Source of the DNA: DAOPZC01 sp035353175
Lineage (GTDB): Bacteria; Verrucomicrobiota; Kiritimatiellia; RFP12; UBA1067
Length of the DNA: 64,000 nucleotides
Reading direction: 5' to 3'
Assembly: GCA_035353175.1 (NCBI GenBank)
Contig: DAOPZC010000012.1
Coordinates: 26,640 to 90,639 of the forward strand
The notes beneath the pieces were generated by a model, which searched no databases, was not told the DNA's origin, and saw nothing but the letters and a program-made list of their open reading frames with translations. Below are positions 36,859-44,070 of this stretch, one piece after another. Numbering within the stretch: the stretch's first letter is position 1; every line of letters starts with the position of its first letter. Made by a program: the position numbers and the translations under genes.

Positions 36859-39849
36859 ATGAGGCGACTCGGTGTGGTGGCGAGCTTTTGCGGGATCTGT
36901 GCCTTTGCGTCGGCGGCGGTGACGGAGCCGAAGCGGACACTGCCTCTTGTGCAGGACGTGGATGTGGTGGTGGTCGGCGGTTCATGTGGTGCAGTGGCTG
37001 CGGCAGAATCCGCTGCCACTGCCGGAGCGAAGGTCTTTCTCGTGACTTCCTATGCGAGTCTCGGCGAGGATCTGTCCGGTACGTTGCGGGTGTGGGCGAC
37101 CGGGACTGAAATTCAATCGTCAGCGTTGATGGGCGAAATGTTCAGCGGTTCCCCAGCCGTCGCGGGCGTGATCTACACGACGCCGCTGCAAGTCAAGAAG
37201 GCGCTGGACCGGGCGCTGCTCAAGGCGGGCGTCATCTTTCTGACCGGATCTTATGCGACGGATGTTTTGACCGACGACCACGGTCTTGTGTCGGGTGTGG
37301 TTATGGCGAACCGCAGCGGCCGGCAGGCGGTCCGGGCCAAGGTCGTGATCGACGCGGGCAGCCGTGCCTCGCTGGCGCGCGCGGCGGGTGCGGAGACGAC
37401 CCCTTTCCCCGCGGGTGAGTACACCGTTACGCGGGTCACGGTCGGCGACAGGGCACCGTCGTGCGGCGGCAATGTGATCAGGCACGCGGACTGGAATCCG
37501 GATAAGGAAGAGGTTTTTGCGCTGTCGGGCAAGACCAAGATCACACCGGCTCTGTTCGAGAGTACGCTGACCGTCAAAATGACTGACGGTTCGGTGCGGT
37601 CGTCTGCCGAAATGGAACAGGCCGTGCGCGACATGACGTTTACGGAGCTGCAGCTCGATGCGGCCGACCGCGTCGCGTTTGTGCCCCCTGATCACATTAA
37701 TGCGAAGCGCCCCGTGGCGGGCGCATGGTCGGGGGCCGAGGCTTTTGATCTCGGCGCGTTGCGGTCGGACAAGGTTCCGCACGTCTATGTGTTGGGGGCG
37801 ATGGCGGATGTGCCCCGCGCGATGGCCGCTGAGCTGATCAAGCCCGCAGTCGCCATCGCGGTGGGGGCGCGCGTGGGACGTCTGGCGGCTGAGGAGGCGA
37901 AGGCGCGCGGGACGTTGTCCGGCGTCAAACTCGGCGGCGCTGTGGCCGGCACCGCGGCCGCCGATGTGCGCGAAGTCCGGGGCACGTTGACCAAGCCTTA
38001 CGTGTCGGGCTCGGGCGTCGTGAGCTGTGAGGCCCGTGCGTTGCCGGTGTTGGCAGAGACCGATCTGGTGGTGGTTGGCGGCGGGACGACGGGCGGACCC
38101 GCGGCGGTGGGCGCTGTGCGCAACGGCATCAAGACGCTGCTGATCGAACAGCTCTATGAGCTTGGCGGCGTGCAGACGGCGGGGATGATTTGCGGGTACT
38201 ACTACGGCAACCAGCGCGGCTTCACCAAGGTGATCGACGAGGAGGTCAAGGCGACGGGGCGCTACAAGTCGCAGGCCAAGGCGGAGTGGTATCGCGCGGC
38301 GGTGCGCAAGGGCGGCGGCGAGATCTGGTTCGGTTGCATGGCGGTCGGCGCGGTTATGGAGGACAAGAAACTGCGCGGACTGGTGGTGGTCACGCCGGAC
38401 GGACAGCGCGGTGTCGTCTTGGCCAAGGCGGTGATCGATGCGTCGGGCAATGCTGATGTGGCGGCCGCGGCGGGAGAACCCACGGAGTTCTATCTTCCGG
38501 ACGAGCTGGCCGGTCAGGGCGTGGGCATGGCTGTGATCCGTTTGGGCGAGGGCGGGCACAACAACGATTTCTCGTTCGTAGACGATACGGATGCGTCGGA
38601 TCTCTGTTTCTTCGGCTTGCGCACGCGACAGGGGACGGAAGCGGGGTGGGACGTCTCGCAGCTGGTCAACTCGCGCGAACGCCGCAGGTTGGTCGGCGTC
38701 TACCAGATGACGGCGCTGGATTATCTGACGGGACGGACGTTCCCGGACACGGTCGTCCAATACCGCAGCCGATTCGATCTGCACGGCTGGGCGAGCGGCG
38801 ATTTCTTCTGGACGAAGAACATCCGCACGGCGAACCACGTGGCGCTGGACGCGAACGGCCCATACCGTGCCTTGTTGCCGAAGACGACCGACGGGCTGCT
38901 GGTGGTCGGTCTTGGAATGAGCGCTGACCGCGACGCGATGTCCATCTTGCGCATGCAGCCCGACCTGCAGAATCAGGGTTATGTGGCGGCCTATGCGGTC
39001 TATCTCGCGCTGCAGGGCAAATGCGAGGTGCGCGATATTTCCGTGAGGACGTTGCAGAGGCATCTCGTCGAAAAACGCATCTTGCCCGACGCCGTGCTGT
39101 CGGAGCAGGACTCGTATCCGATCTCTGATACGCAGCTGCGACTGGCTGCGCACGACGTCATGTTCGGCTACAACGGTCTTCCCTATCTGTTCGCCGATCC
39201 GGCGCGTGCCAAACCGCTATTACAGGATAAATTCCGGGAGCTCTCCACGCACAGCAGCGGGCGCGACCCGGAGGTGAGTCTGGTGTACGCGCATATTTTG
39301 GCGGTGCTGGGCGATCCCGAGGGCGAGGACGAGCTGATCGCGTGGGTCACGTCCAACAGTTGGCAAGCGAAATGGAAAGAGGGTTTGGGGTCTGGTGCGA
39401 ACCGCATGGAGTCCTATCTTTTGGCGCTGGGGCGTGCCCGGTCAAAAAAAGCGGTTCCCGTGATCGCCGAGAAGATCCGCGCGCTGGCCGTTGAGCCGAA
39501 ACCTGCCAACACCGCATTCCGCATCGTGGCCATGGTGAGCCAGATGCTCGGGGACCCTGCGCTTGCAAAACCGTTGGCGGACCTGTTGGCGCGGCCGAAC
39601 ATCAGCGGGCATGCGATCCGGATGGGGAGTGAGATCCCGCCAGTGCCAGGATATGACAGCCGGAGCAGCTATAGCCAGAAAGAGAAAAACGAGGCTCTGC
39701 GCGAAGTCAATCTGGCGGCTGCACTGTACCGGATCGGAGACCACAATGGAAAGGGCGCGTCGATCCTCAAGGCCTACGCGGAAGATCCGCGCGGCTTCTA
39801 TTCGAACTATGCCCGCCGCGTGTTGGCCGAGGTCCCGAGTCGGCAATAG
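36859..39849 (+). CDS. secreted tandem FAD-dependent oxidoreductase with C-terminal HEAT-like region
   Basis: 996 residues with a signal peptide (VVASFCGICAFASAA). Two FAD_oxidored-like Rossmann units are visible: DVVVVGGSCGAVAAAESAA near residue 34 and DLVVVGGGTTGGPAAVGAV near residue 402. The first shows GGSCGA in place of the classic GxGxxG plus acidic residue and may be degenerate. Residues ~760-996 are helical and resemble HEAT repeats. Proteins of this kind are frequent in Planctomycetes and Kiritimatiellota sugar loci but, as far as I know, uncharacterised. It has AGGGGGCGAGG before ATG 36859 and lies 60 bp after the glycerate kinase. Confidence 0.75.
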   Translation: MRRLGVVASFCGICAFASAAVTEPKRTLPLVQDVDVVVVGGSCGAVAAAESAATAGAKVFLVTSYASLGEDLSGTLRVWATGTEIQSSALMGEMFSGSPAVAGVIYTTPLQVKKALDRALLKAGVIFLTGSYATDVLTDDHGLVSGVVMANRSGRQAVRAKVVIDAGSRASLARAAGAETTPFPAGEYTVTRVTVGDRAPSCGGNVIRHADWNPDKEEVFALSGKTKITPALFESTLTVKMTDGSVRSSAEMEQAVRDMTFTELQLDAADRVAFVPPDHINAKRPVAGAWSGAEAFDLGALRSDKVPHVYVLGAMADVPRAMAAELIKPAVAIAVGARVGRLAAEEAKARGTLSGVKLGGAVAGTAAADVREVRGTLTKPYVSGSGVVSCEARALPVLAETDLVVVGGGTTGGPAAVGAVRNGIKTLLIEQLYELGGVQTAGMICGYYYGNQRGFTKVIDEEVKATGRYKSQAKAEWYRAAVRKGGGEIWFGCMAVGAVMEDKKLRGLVVVTPDGQRGVVLAKAVIDASGNADVAAAAGEPTEFYLPDELAGQGVGMAVIRLGEGGHNNDFSFVDDTDASDLCFFGLRTRQGTEAGWDVSQLVNSRERRRLVGVYQMTALDYLTGRTFPDTVVQYRSRFDLHGWASGDFFWTKNIRTANHVALDANGPYRALLPKTTDGLLVVGLGMSADRDAMSILRMQPDLQNQGYVAAYAVYLALQGKCEVRDISVRTLQRHLVEKRILPDAVLSEQDSYPISDTQLRLAAHDVMFGYNGLPYLFADPARAKPLLQDKFRELSTHSSGRDPEVSLVYAHILAVLGDPEGEDELIAWVTSNSWQAKWKEGLGSGANRMESYLLALGRARSKKAVPVIAEKIRALAVEPKPANTAFRIVAMVSQMLGDPALAKPLADLLARPNISGHAIRMGSEIPPVPGYDSRSSYSQKEKNEALREVNLAAALYRIGDHNGKGASILKAYAEDPRGFYSNYARRVLAEVPSRQ

Positions 39850-39949
39850 ACCGCTCTGAAGGATGAAGGGGGCGAGTGGGCGCGTCGGGCTTTTTTCGCC
39901 GAAGGCGAAAACGCAATGCGGAGATCCGACAAGTTTTAAAAAATAGGGA

Positions 39950-39978
39950 TTGCGGAAGTCCGGTTCGGACGTTACCTT
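39950..39978 (+). promoter_or_regulatory. weak promoter placed for a leaderless transcript
   Basis: TTGCGG (39950-39955), exact 17-nt spacer, TACCTT (39973-39978), then 6 nt to ATG 39985. The boxes match consensus poorly, but the geometry is the same as at 18741 and 44059 and there is no ribosome site. Confidence 0.3.
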
Positions 39979-39984
39979 TTTGAC

Positions 39985-41307
39985 ATGAAAACGGTAACGG
40001 TATTTTTAACACTGGCGCTGGCCGGCGCGTCCGCGCTTGCGGCGGAATTGCCGCAGGTGACCTGTGACGTCGTGGTGGTCGGCGGCGGGGCGGCGGGCAT
40101 CAGTGCGGCCGTGCAGAGCGGGCGGGCGGGCGCGAAAACGGTTCTTGTTGAGGCCGCGCATCAGGTGGGCGGGAACACGACCACGGGCGGCGTGAATTTT
40201 CCGGGTCTTTTTCACGCGTGGGGGCGGCAGGTGGTCGCGGGCGTGGGGTGGGACCTCGTCACCAACACGGTCGGAACGGCTGGCGACACCCTGCCGGACT
40301 TCGCGCAGCCGACGGGCAAGGCTCACTGGAAGCATCAGGTGACGGTCAATGTTCCGCTGTATGTCGCTCTGGCGGAAGAGATGCTGCAAGGTGCCGGCGT
40401 GACGATCCAATACCACGCCGCGCCGATGAGGGTTGAGAAGGCCGGCGAGGGCTGGCGCATCGTTACGGCGGCGGCGGGCGACACGCGCACGATCCTGTGC
40501 AAGCAGATTGTCGATTGCACAGGCAACGGCGCGGTGGCGGGACTGTTAGGACTGGAACGGCTGCGCGAGGAAGAGCGGATGCCCGGTTCGTTCTGCTATA
40601 CGCTACGCCCCAACACCGATCTCAAGAAGCTGGATGCCAAGGCGCTTCAGACGCGGTTCGAAGCGGCCGTGAAGGCCGGCATCGTGCAGCGCAGCGATTG
40701 CCGCTCTGGCGTCATGCCGTTTCTTCAAGCGGGTGGAAATGTCGGCAACTATGTGGTCGGCGCGGACAGTTCGAACGCCGATGCGCGTACCGACACCAAT
40801 TTGCGCGGCCGCGCCGGAATGCTGCGGATGTACCGGTGGCTGAAAACCGTGCCCGGCTTGGAGAAAGTGACGCTGGAGAGCATGTCACCCGAAGTGGGGA
40901 TCCGCGAGACCTATCGCGTGTTGGGCGAGGTGCTGATCACCTGTGACGATTACGTTTCCGGCAGGCGTTGGGAGGACTCCGTCTGCTTCGCGTTTTACCC
41001 TGTGGACATGCACAACCAGAAGACGGGCGTGCAGCCCGCGCACCTGAAAGAGGGCGTCGTGCCGACGGTGCCGCTGCGGGCGCTGATCCCGAAGGGAAGC
41101 CGCAACCTGCTGGTGGCGGGACGGTGCTTGAGCAGCGATCGGTTGGCGAACTCCGGCCTGCGTGTGCAGGGCACCTGCATGGCGACCGGCCAGGCGGCCG
41201 GCGCGGCCGCCGCGTTGGCCGCGAAGCGCGGTGTCTCGCCCGGGGAGGTGCCGGTCGCGGAACTGAAGTCGTTGCTCAAACAGAGCGGGGCGATCGTGCC
41301 GGAATGA
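39985..41307 (+). CDS. secreted FAD-dependent oxidoreductase
   Basis: 440 residues with a signal peptide (MKTVTVFLTLALAGASALAA). The mature start CDVVVVGGGAAGISAAVQSG is a clean dinucleotide-binding fold, with GGNTTTGGVNFPG following and SGLRVQGTCMATGQAAGAAA at the end, the FAD_oxidored (PF12831-like) pattern. It is related to the units of the larger protein just upstream. Substrate unknown; carbohydrate or sugar-acid oxidation is possible. No ribosome site precedes ATG 39985. It converges on icd, with a shared hairpin terminator between. Confidence 0.82.
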   Translation: MKTVTVFLTLALAGASALAAELPQVTCDVVVVGGGAAGISAAVQSGRAGAKTVLVEAAHQVGGNTTTGGVNFPGLFHAWGRQVVAGVGWDLVTNTVGTAGDTLPDFAQPTGKAHWKHQVTVNVPLYVALAEEMLQGAGVTIQYHAAPMRVEKAGEGWRIVTAAAGDTRTILCKQIVDCTGNGAVAGLLGLERLREEERMPGSFCYTLRPNTDLKKLDAKALQTRFEAAVKAGIVQRSDCRSGVMPFLQAGGNVGNYVVGADSSNADARTDTNLRGRAGMLRMYRWLKTVPGLEKVTLESMSPEVGIRETYRVLGEVLITCDDYVSGRRWEDSVCFAFYPVDMHNQKTGVQPAHLKEGVVPTVPLRALIPKGSRNLLVAGRCLSSDRLANSGLRVQGTCMATGQAAGAAAALAAKRGVSPGEVPVAELKSLLKQSGAIVPE

Positions 41308-41315
41308 AAAACGAA

Positions 41316-41341
41316 ACGGGGCGGCCGGATGGCCGTCCCGT
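41316..41341. terminator. bidirectional hairpin terminator between the FAD oxidoreductase and icd
   Basis: An 11-bp stem with one G-T pair (41316-41326 with 41331-41341) and a GGAT loop. Toward plus it is followed by TCTTG; toward minus by TTTCGTTTTT, so it works best for icd. Confidence 0.75.
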
Positions 41342-41372
41342 TCTTGATGGCGGAGCGCTTTGCCGCGGGCGC

Positions 41373-42638
41373 TTACTTCATCGCGGCGGCGAGGGCTTTG
41401 CCGAAGGCGGAGCAGGAAATTTCGGTTGCGCCTTCCATCAGGCGCGCAAAATCGTAGGTCACGGTTTTGGCCGAAATCACGGCGTCCATCGCCTGAATGA
41501 GTTTGTCAGCCGCCTCGGTCCACCCCATGTAGCGCAACATCATCTCGCCTGAGAGGATGAGCGAGCCGGGGTTGACCTTGTCGAGGTTCGCGTATTTCGG
41601 GGCCGTGCCGTGGGTGGCCTCGAAAACGGCCGTGCCGGTGGCGTAGTTGATGTTGCCGCCCGGCGCGATGCCGATGCCGCCCACGCAGGCCGCGAGCGCG
41701 TCGGAAATGTAGTCGCCGTTAAGGTTGAGCGTGGCGACCACGTCGTATTCCGCCGGACGCGTGAGGATCTGCTGCAGGAAGGCGTCCGCAATGCAGTCTT
41801 TAATGACGAGGTCGCGGCCGGTTTTGGGGTTCTTGAATTTGCACCACGGCCCGCCGTCGATGAGTTCAGCGCCATACGCTTCGCGGGCCAGTGCGTAACC
41901 CCAGTCGCGGAAACCACCCTCGGTGAACTTCATGATGTTGCCCTTGTGCACAAGGGTCACGCTCTTGCGGTCATTGGCGATGGCGTAGTCGATGGCGGCC
42001 TTGACGAGGCGGCGCGTGCCTTCGATGGAGACCGGTTTGATGCCGATCGACGAAGACTCCGGGAAGCGGATTTTCTTCACGCCCATCTCCTTCTGGAGGA
42101 AGTCGATCACCTTCTTGGCGCTGTCGGTCTGGGCGAGCCATTCGATGCCCGCGTAGATGTCTTCGGTGTTTTCGCGGAAGATGACCATATCGGTCAGGTC
42201 GGGACGCTTGACCGGCGAGGGCACGCCGTTGAACCAGCGCACGGGACGCAGGCAGACGTAAAGATCGAGTTCCTGCCGGAGGGCCACGTTGAGCGAGCGG
42301 ATGCCGCCGCCCACGGGCGTGGTGAGCGGGCCTTTTATCGAAACCAGATAATCGCGGCAGGCCGTGAGGGTTTCGGCTGGCAGCCAGGTGTTGGCCCCGT
42401 AGACGACGTTCGCCTTCTCGCCCGCGTAAACCTCCATCCACGCGATCTTGCGCCGATTGCCGTAGGCGGCCGCAACGGCGGCATCCCAGGCGATCATGGC
42501 GGCGCGGGTGATATCGGGGCCCGTGCCGTCGCCCTCGATGAAGGGGATGACCGGCAGGTCTGGAACGTTCAGCGTGCCGTCGGCGCGCATCGTGATCTTA
42601 TCACCGAAAGAGGGAAGTTTGATTTTGTCGTAGGCCAT
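41373..42638 (-). CDS. icd: NADP-type isocitrate dehydrogenase
   Basis: 421 residues, closely resembling the E. coli-type enzyme. SIKGPLTTPVGGGIRSLN contains the substrate-binding and regulatory Ser block, FRENTEDIYAGIEW and the metal-binding NLNGDYISD are present, and THGTAPKYANLDKVNPGS is the cofactor loop. It oxidatively decarboxylates isocitrate to 2-oxoglutarate, in a fermenter mainly for glutamate synthesis. A TTGGAGAC ribosome site precedes ATG 42638 and a near-consensus promoter lies upstream. Confidence 0.95.
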   Translation of the reverse strand: MAYDKIKLPSFGDKITMRADGTLNVPDLPVIPFIEGDGTGPDITRAAMIAWDAAVAAAYGNRRKIAWMEVYAGEKANVVYGANTWLPAETLTACRDYLVSIKGPLTTPVGGGIRSLNVALRQELDLYVCLRPVRWFNGVPSPVKRPDLTDMVIFRENTEDIYAGIEWLAQTDSAKKVIDFLQKEMGVKKIRFPESSSIGIKPVSIEGTRRLVKAAIDYAIANDRKSVTLVHKGNIMKFTEGGFRDWGYALAREAYGAELIDGGPWCKFKNPKTGRDLVIKDCIADAFLQQILTRPAEYDVVATLNLNGDYISDALAACVGGIGIAPGGNINYATGTAVFEATHGTAPKYANLDKVNPGSLILSGEMMLRYMGWTEAADKLIQAMDAVISAKTVTYDFARLMEGATEISCSAFGKALAAAMK

Positions 42639-42685
42639 TGCGAAGTCTCCAAGGGGGTTGCTGCGTGGAATGAAAATTAAGGCGA

Positions 42686-42714
42686 ATTATATGAGAGCGT
42701 GCGGGGCTTGGCAA
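42686..42714 (-). promoter_or_regulatory. icd promoter
   Basis: On the minus strand TTGCCA (42714-42709), 17-nt spacer, perfect TATAAT (42691-42686). Its -35 covers the same bases as the -35 of the plus-strand promoter at 42708. Confidence 0.8.
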
Positions 42715-42736
42715 TGTAAACCGTGCCTGCTAAGAT
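42708..42736 (+). promoter_or_regulatory. original promoter of the GH5 gene, now cut off by the IS
   Basis: TTGGCA (42708-42713), 17-nt spacer, TAAGAT (42731-42736). If the IS and one copy of the flanking repeat are removed, this -10 would lie 6 nt before the GH5 ATG. It now reads into the left end of the IS. Confidence 0.6.
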
Positions 42737-42741
42737 CGTGC
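42726..42741 (+). repeat. 16-bp direct repeat flanking the IS, left copy
   Basis: CCTGCTAAGATCGTGC, identical to 44054-44069, directly outside the left inverted repeat. Interpreted as a target-site duplication; it contains the -10 box TAAGAT. Confidence 0.85.
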
Positions 42742-42771
42742 GCGAAGTGCAAAATAAAACGCACGCTTTTT
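42742..42771 (+). repeat. left terminal inverted repeat of the IS30 element
   Basis: Aligned without gaps to the reverse complement of 44023-44052 it matches at about 22 of 30 positions; the inner part AAACGxACG followed by a T-run is best conserved. Confidence 0.75.
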
Positions 42772-42805
42772 GAAAAATGGGGATTTTTCGGAATTGTGGC
42801 GAGGA

Positions 42806-42848
42806 AGCCTCGGGACCCGGAGAGCCCGAAGGGCTTTCCGGGGAGGCT
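42806..42848 (+). other. strong hairpin in the IS leader
   Basis: A 12-bp stem with one G-T pair (42816-42827 with 42831-42842) closed by a GAA loop, extended by a 6-bp lower stem (42806-42811 with 42843-42848) around a 4-nt bulge. It lies about 85 bp before the transposase ribosome site. Hairpins in IS leaders can block expression from transcripts entering from outside; that role here is inferred. There is no T-run, so it is not an intrinsic terminator. Confidence 0.6.
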
Positions 42849-42950
42849 GACGCAGCGCCCCTAGGGGCGGCCGAAAAAAAAGAAAGACCCCATGGGCGGC
42901 ATCAGACTATCATCGATGGTACTAACAAACAACGAAGGGAGACGACGCAC

Positions 42951-44024
42951 ATGGGGCAAGAAGAAAGTAACACAAAACGGCTCGGCGGCAAACATTTCAC
43001 GTACGAACAGCGCGTGAAGATGGACACGCTGGCCAAACTTAAGTGGCCGCACGGGAAGAAGGTCAACTACGCCGAACTCGGACGGCTCATGGACAAATCA
43101 AGGACCGCCGTCCGCCGGGAGTTCAGGCGGGGCGAGGTCGAGAACAGAGACTCCGAGGAACGCCGGTTCCCCGCATACTCGGCGGAGAAGGGGCGGCAGG
43201 AGGCCAGCGCACGCGGGGCGCAAAAAGGGCCCCGGATGAGGTTCACGAACAGGGTCGCCGCCCTCCTGGTCCCGCTGATCACGGGCCAGTCGCTTTCTCC
43301 CTACGCGGCCCGCGCCGTCCTCCTGAGGGAAGGCGCCGAGGGCCTGCCGTGCGTCAGGAGCATCTATTACGCGGTCGAGTCCGGGGATCTCGGGATCACG
43401 CGCGAATCACTGCCATACAAGCGCCGGGGAAAGAAAAAGAGCGTCCGCGGAAAGCGCATGGCCTACACGAACAGGACTGGCAAGTCCATCACCGAGAGAC
43501 CGCCGGAGGCGGAGGCCAGGGACGAATACGGGCACTGGGAAATGGATACCGTCGTCGGGGGCATGGGCGCATCGACCTTCTGCCTGCTCGTGCTGACCGA
43601 GCGCATGACGCGCAGCCAGATCATCGTCAGGCTGCCCGACCGCACGCAGAAGAGCGTCGTGCGGGCGCTCGACCGGCTCGAGCGCTCGACGCCCGGACTC
43701 TTCGTGCATATGCGAAGCCTCACCTGCGACAACGGATGCGAGTTCCTCGACTCCGATGCCATCGAGCGGCCGGCGGCGGGCCATGGTCCGGCCAGGACCC
43801 GCCTTTACTTCGCCCATCCCTTCAGCGCCTTCGAGCGGGGCTCCAACGAGAACGCCAACCGCATCATCCGCCGCTTCATCCCGAAGGGGGCCGACATCGG
43901 AACCTATACGCTCAAACGGATAAAGGAAATCGAGGACTGGATGAACAATCTGCCCAGAGAATCGCTCGGCGGAAGAACCGCCGCCGAGGTACAGCAGGAG
44001 GAAATTAACAAACTCGCAGCCTAA
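42951..44024 (+). CDS. IS30-family transposase
   Basis: 357 residues. The N-terminal third is basic with helix-turn-helix character (AELGRLMDKSRTAVRREFRRG). The DDE catalytic core reads HWEMDTVVG, TCDNGCEF and SNENANRIIRRFIPKG, giving the D-D-E triad in IS30 spacing. GAAGGGAGA precedes ATG 42951; the open frame upstream to 42777 crosses the structured leader and is not thought to be coding. No frameshift or early stop is seen, so it is probably active. Confidence 0.93.
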   Translation: MGQEESNTKRLGGKHFTYEQRVKMDTLAKLKWPHGKKVNYAELGRLMDKSRTAVRREFRRGEVENRDSEERRFPAYSAEKGRQEASARGAQKGPRMRFTNRVAALLVPLITGQSLSPYAARAVLLREGAEGLPCVRSIYYAVESGDLGITRESLPYKRRGKKKSVRGKRMAYTNRTGKSITERPPEAEARDEYGHWEMDTVVGGMGASTFCLLVLTERMTRSQIIVRLPDRTQKSVVRALDRLERSTPGLFVHMRSLTCDNGCEFLDSDAIERPAAGHGPARTRLYFAHPFSAFERGSNENANRIIRRFIPKGADIGTYTLKRIKEIEDWMNNLPRESLGGRTAAEVQQEEINKLAA

Positions 44025-44052
44025 AAAACGTTCGTTTGATCTTGCAAGTCAC
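44023..44052 (-). repeat. right terminal inverted repeat of the IS30 element
   Basis: Partner of 42742-42771. It contains TTGATC (44036-44041), which acts as an outward -35 for the downstream gene. The transposase stop codon falls in its first bases. Confidence 0.75.
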
Positions 44053-44064
44053 CCCTGCTAAGAT
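44036..44064 (+). promoter_or_regulatory. hybrid promoter: -35 from the IS end, -10 from the duplicated target
   Basis: TTGATC (44036-44041, inside the right inverted repeat), exact 17-nt spacer, TAAGAT (44059-44064, inside the direct repeat), then 6 nt to ATG 44071. The predicted +1 is the A of ATG, giving a leaderless GH5 mRNA. Confidence 0.6.
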
Positions 44065-44069
44065 CGTGC
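44054..44069 (+). repeat. 16-bp direct repeat flanking the IS, right copy
   Basis: Identical to 42726-42741. It starts right after the IS end and stops one base before the GH5 start codon. Confidence 0.85.
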
Positions 44070-44070
44070 C

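Larger units (their letters stand above)
42742..44053 (+). mobile_element. complete IS30-family insertion sequence, 1312 bp
   Basis: The element is bounded by imperfect ~30-bp inverted repeats (42742-42771 and 44023-44052), carries one intact IS30-type transposase, and is flanked by a perfect 16-bp direct repeat. It sits between icd and the GH5 gene, in the promoter of the latter. The intact ORF and identical flanking repeats suggest fairly recent insertion. The 180-bp leader before the transposase contains a strong hairpin. Confidence 0.88.

Noticed and set aside
39893..39911. Hairpin TTTTCGCC-GAA-GGCGAAAA as a terminator
   Set aside because: There is no T-run after the stem on either strand; the T residues are part of the stem.
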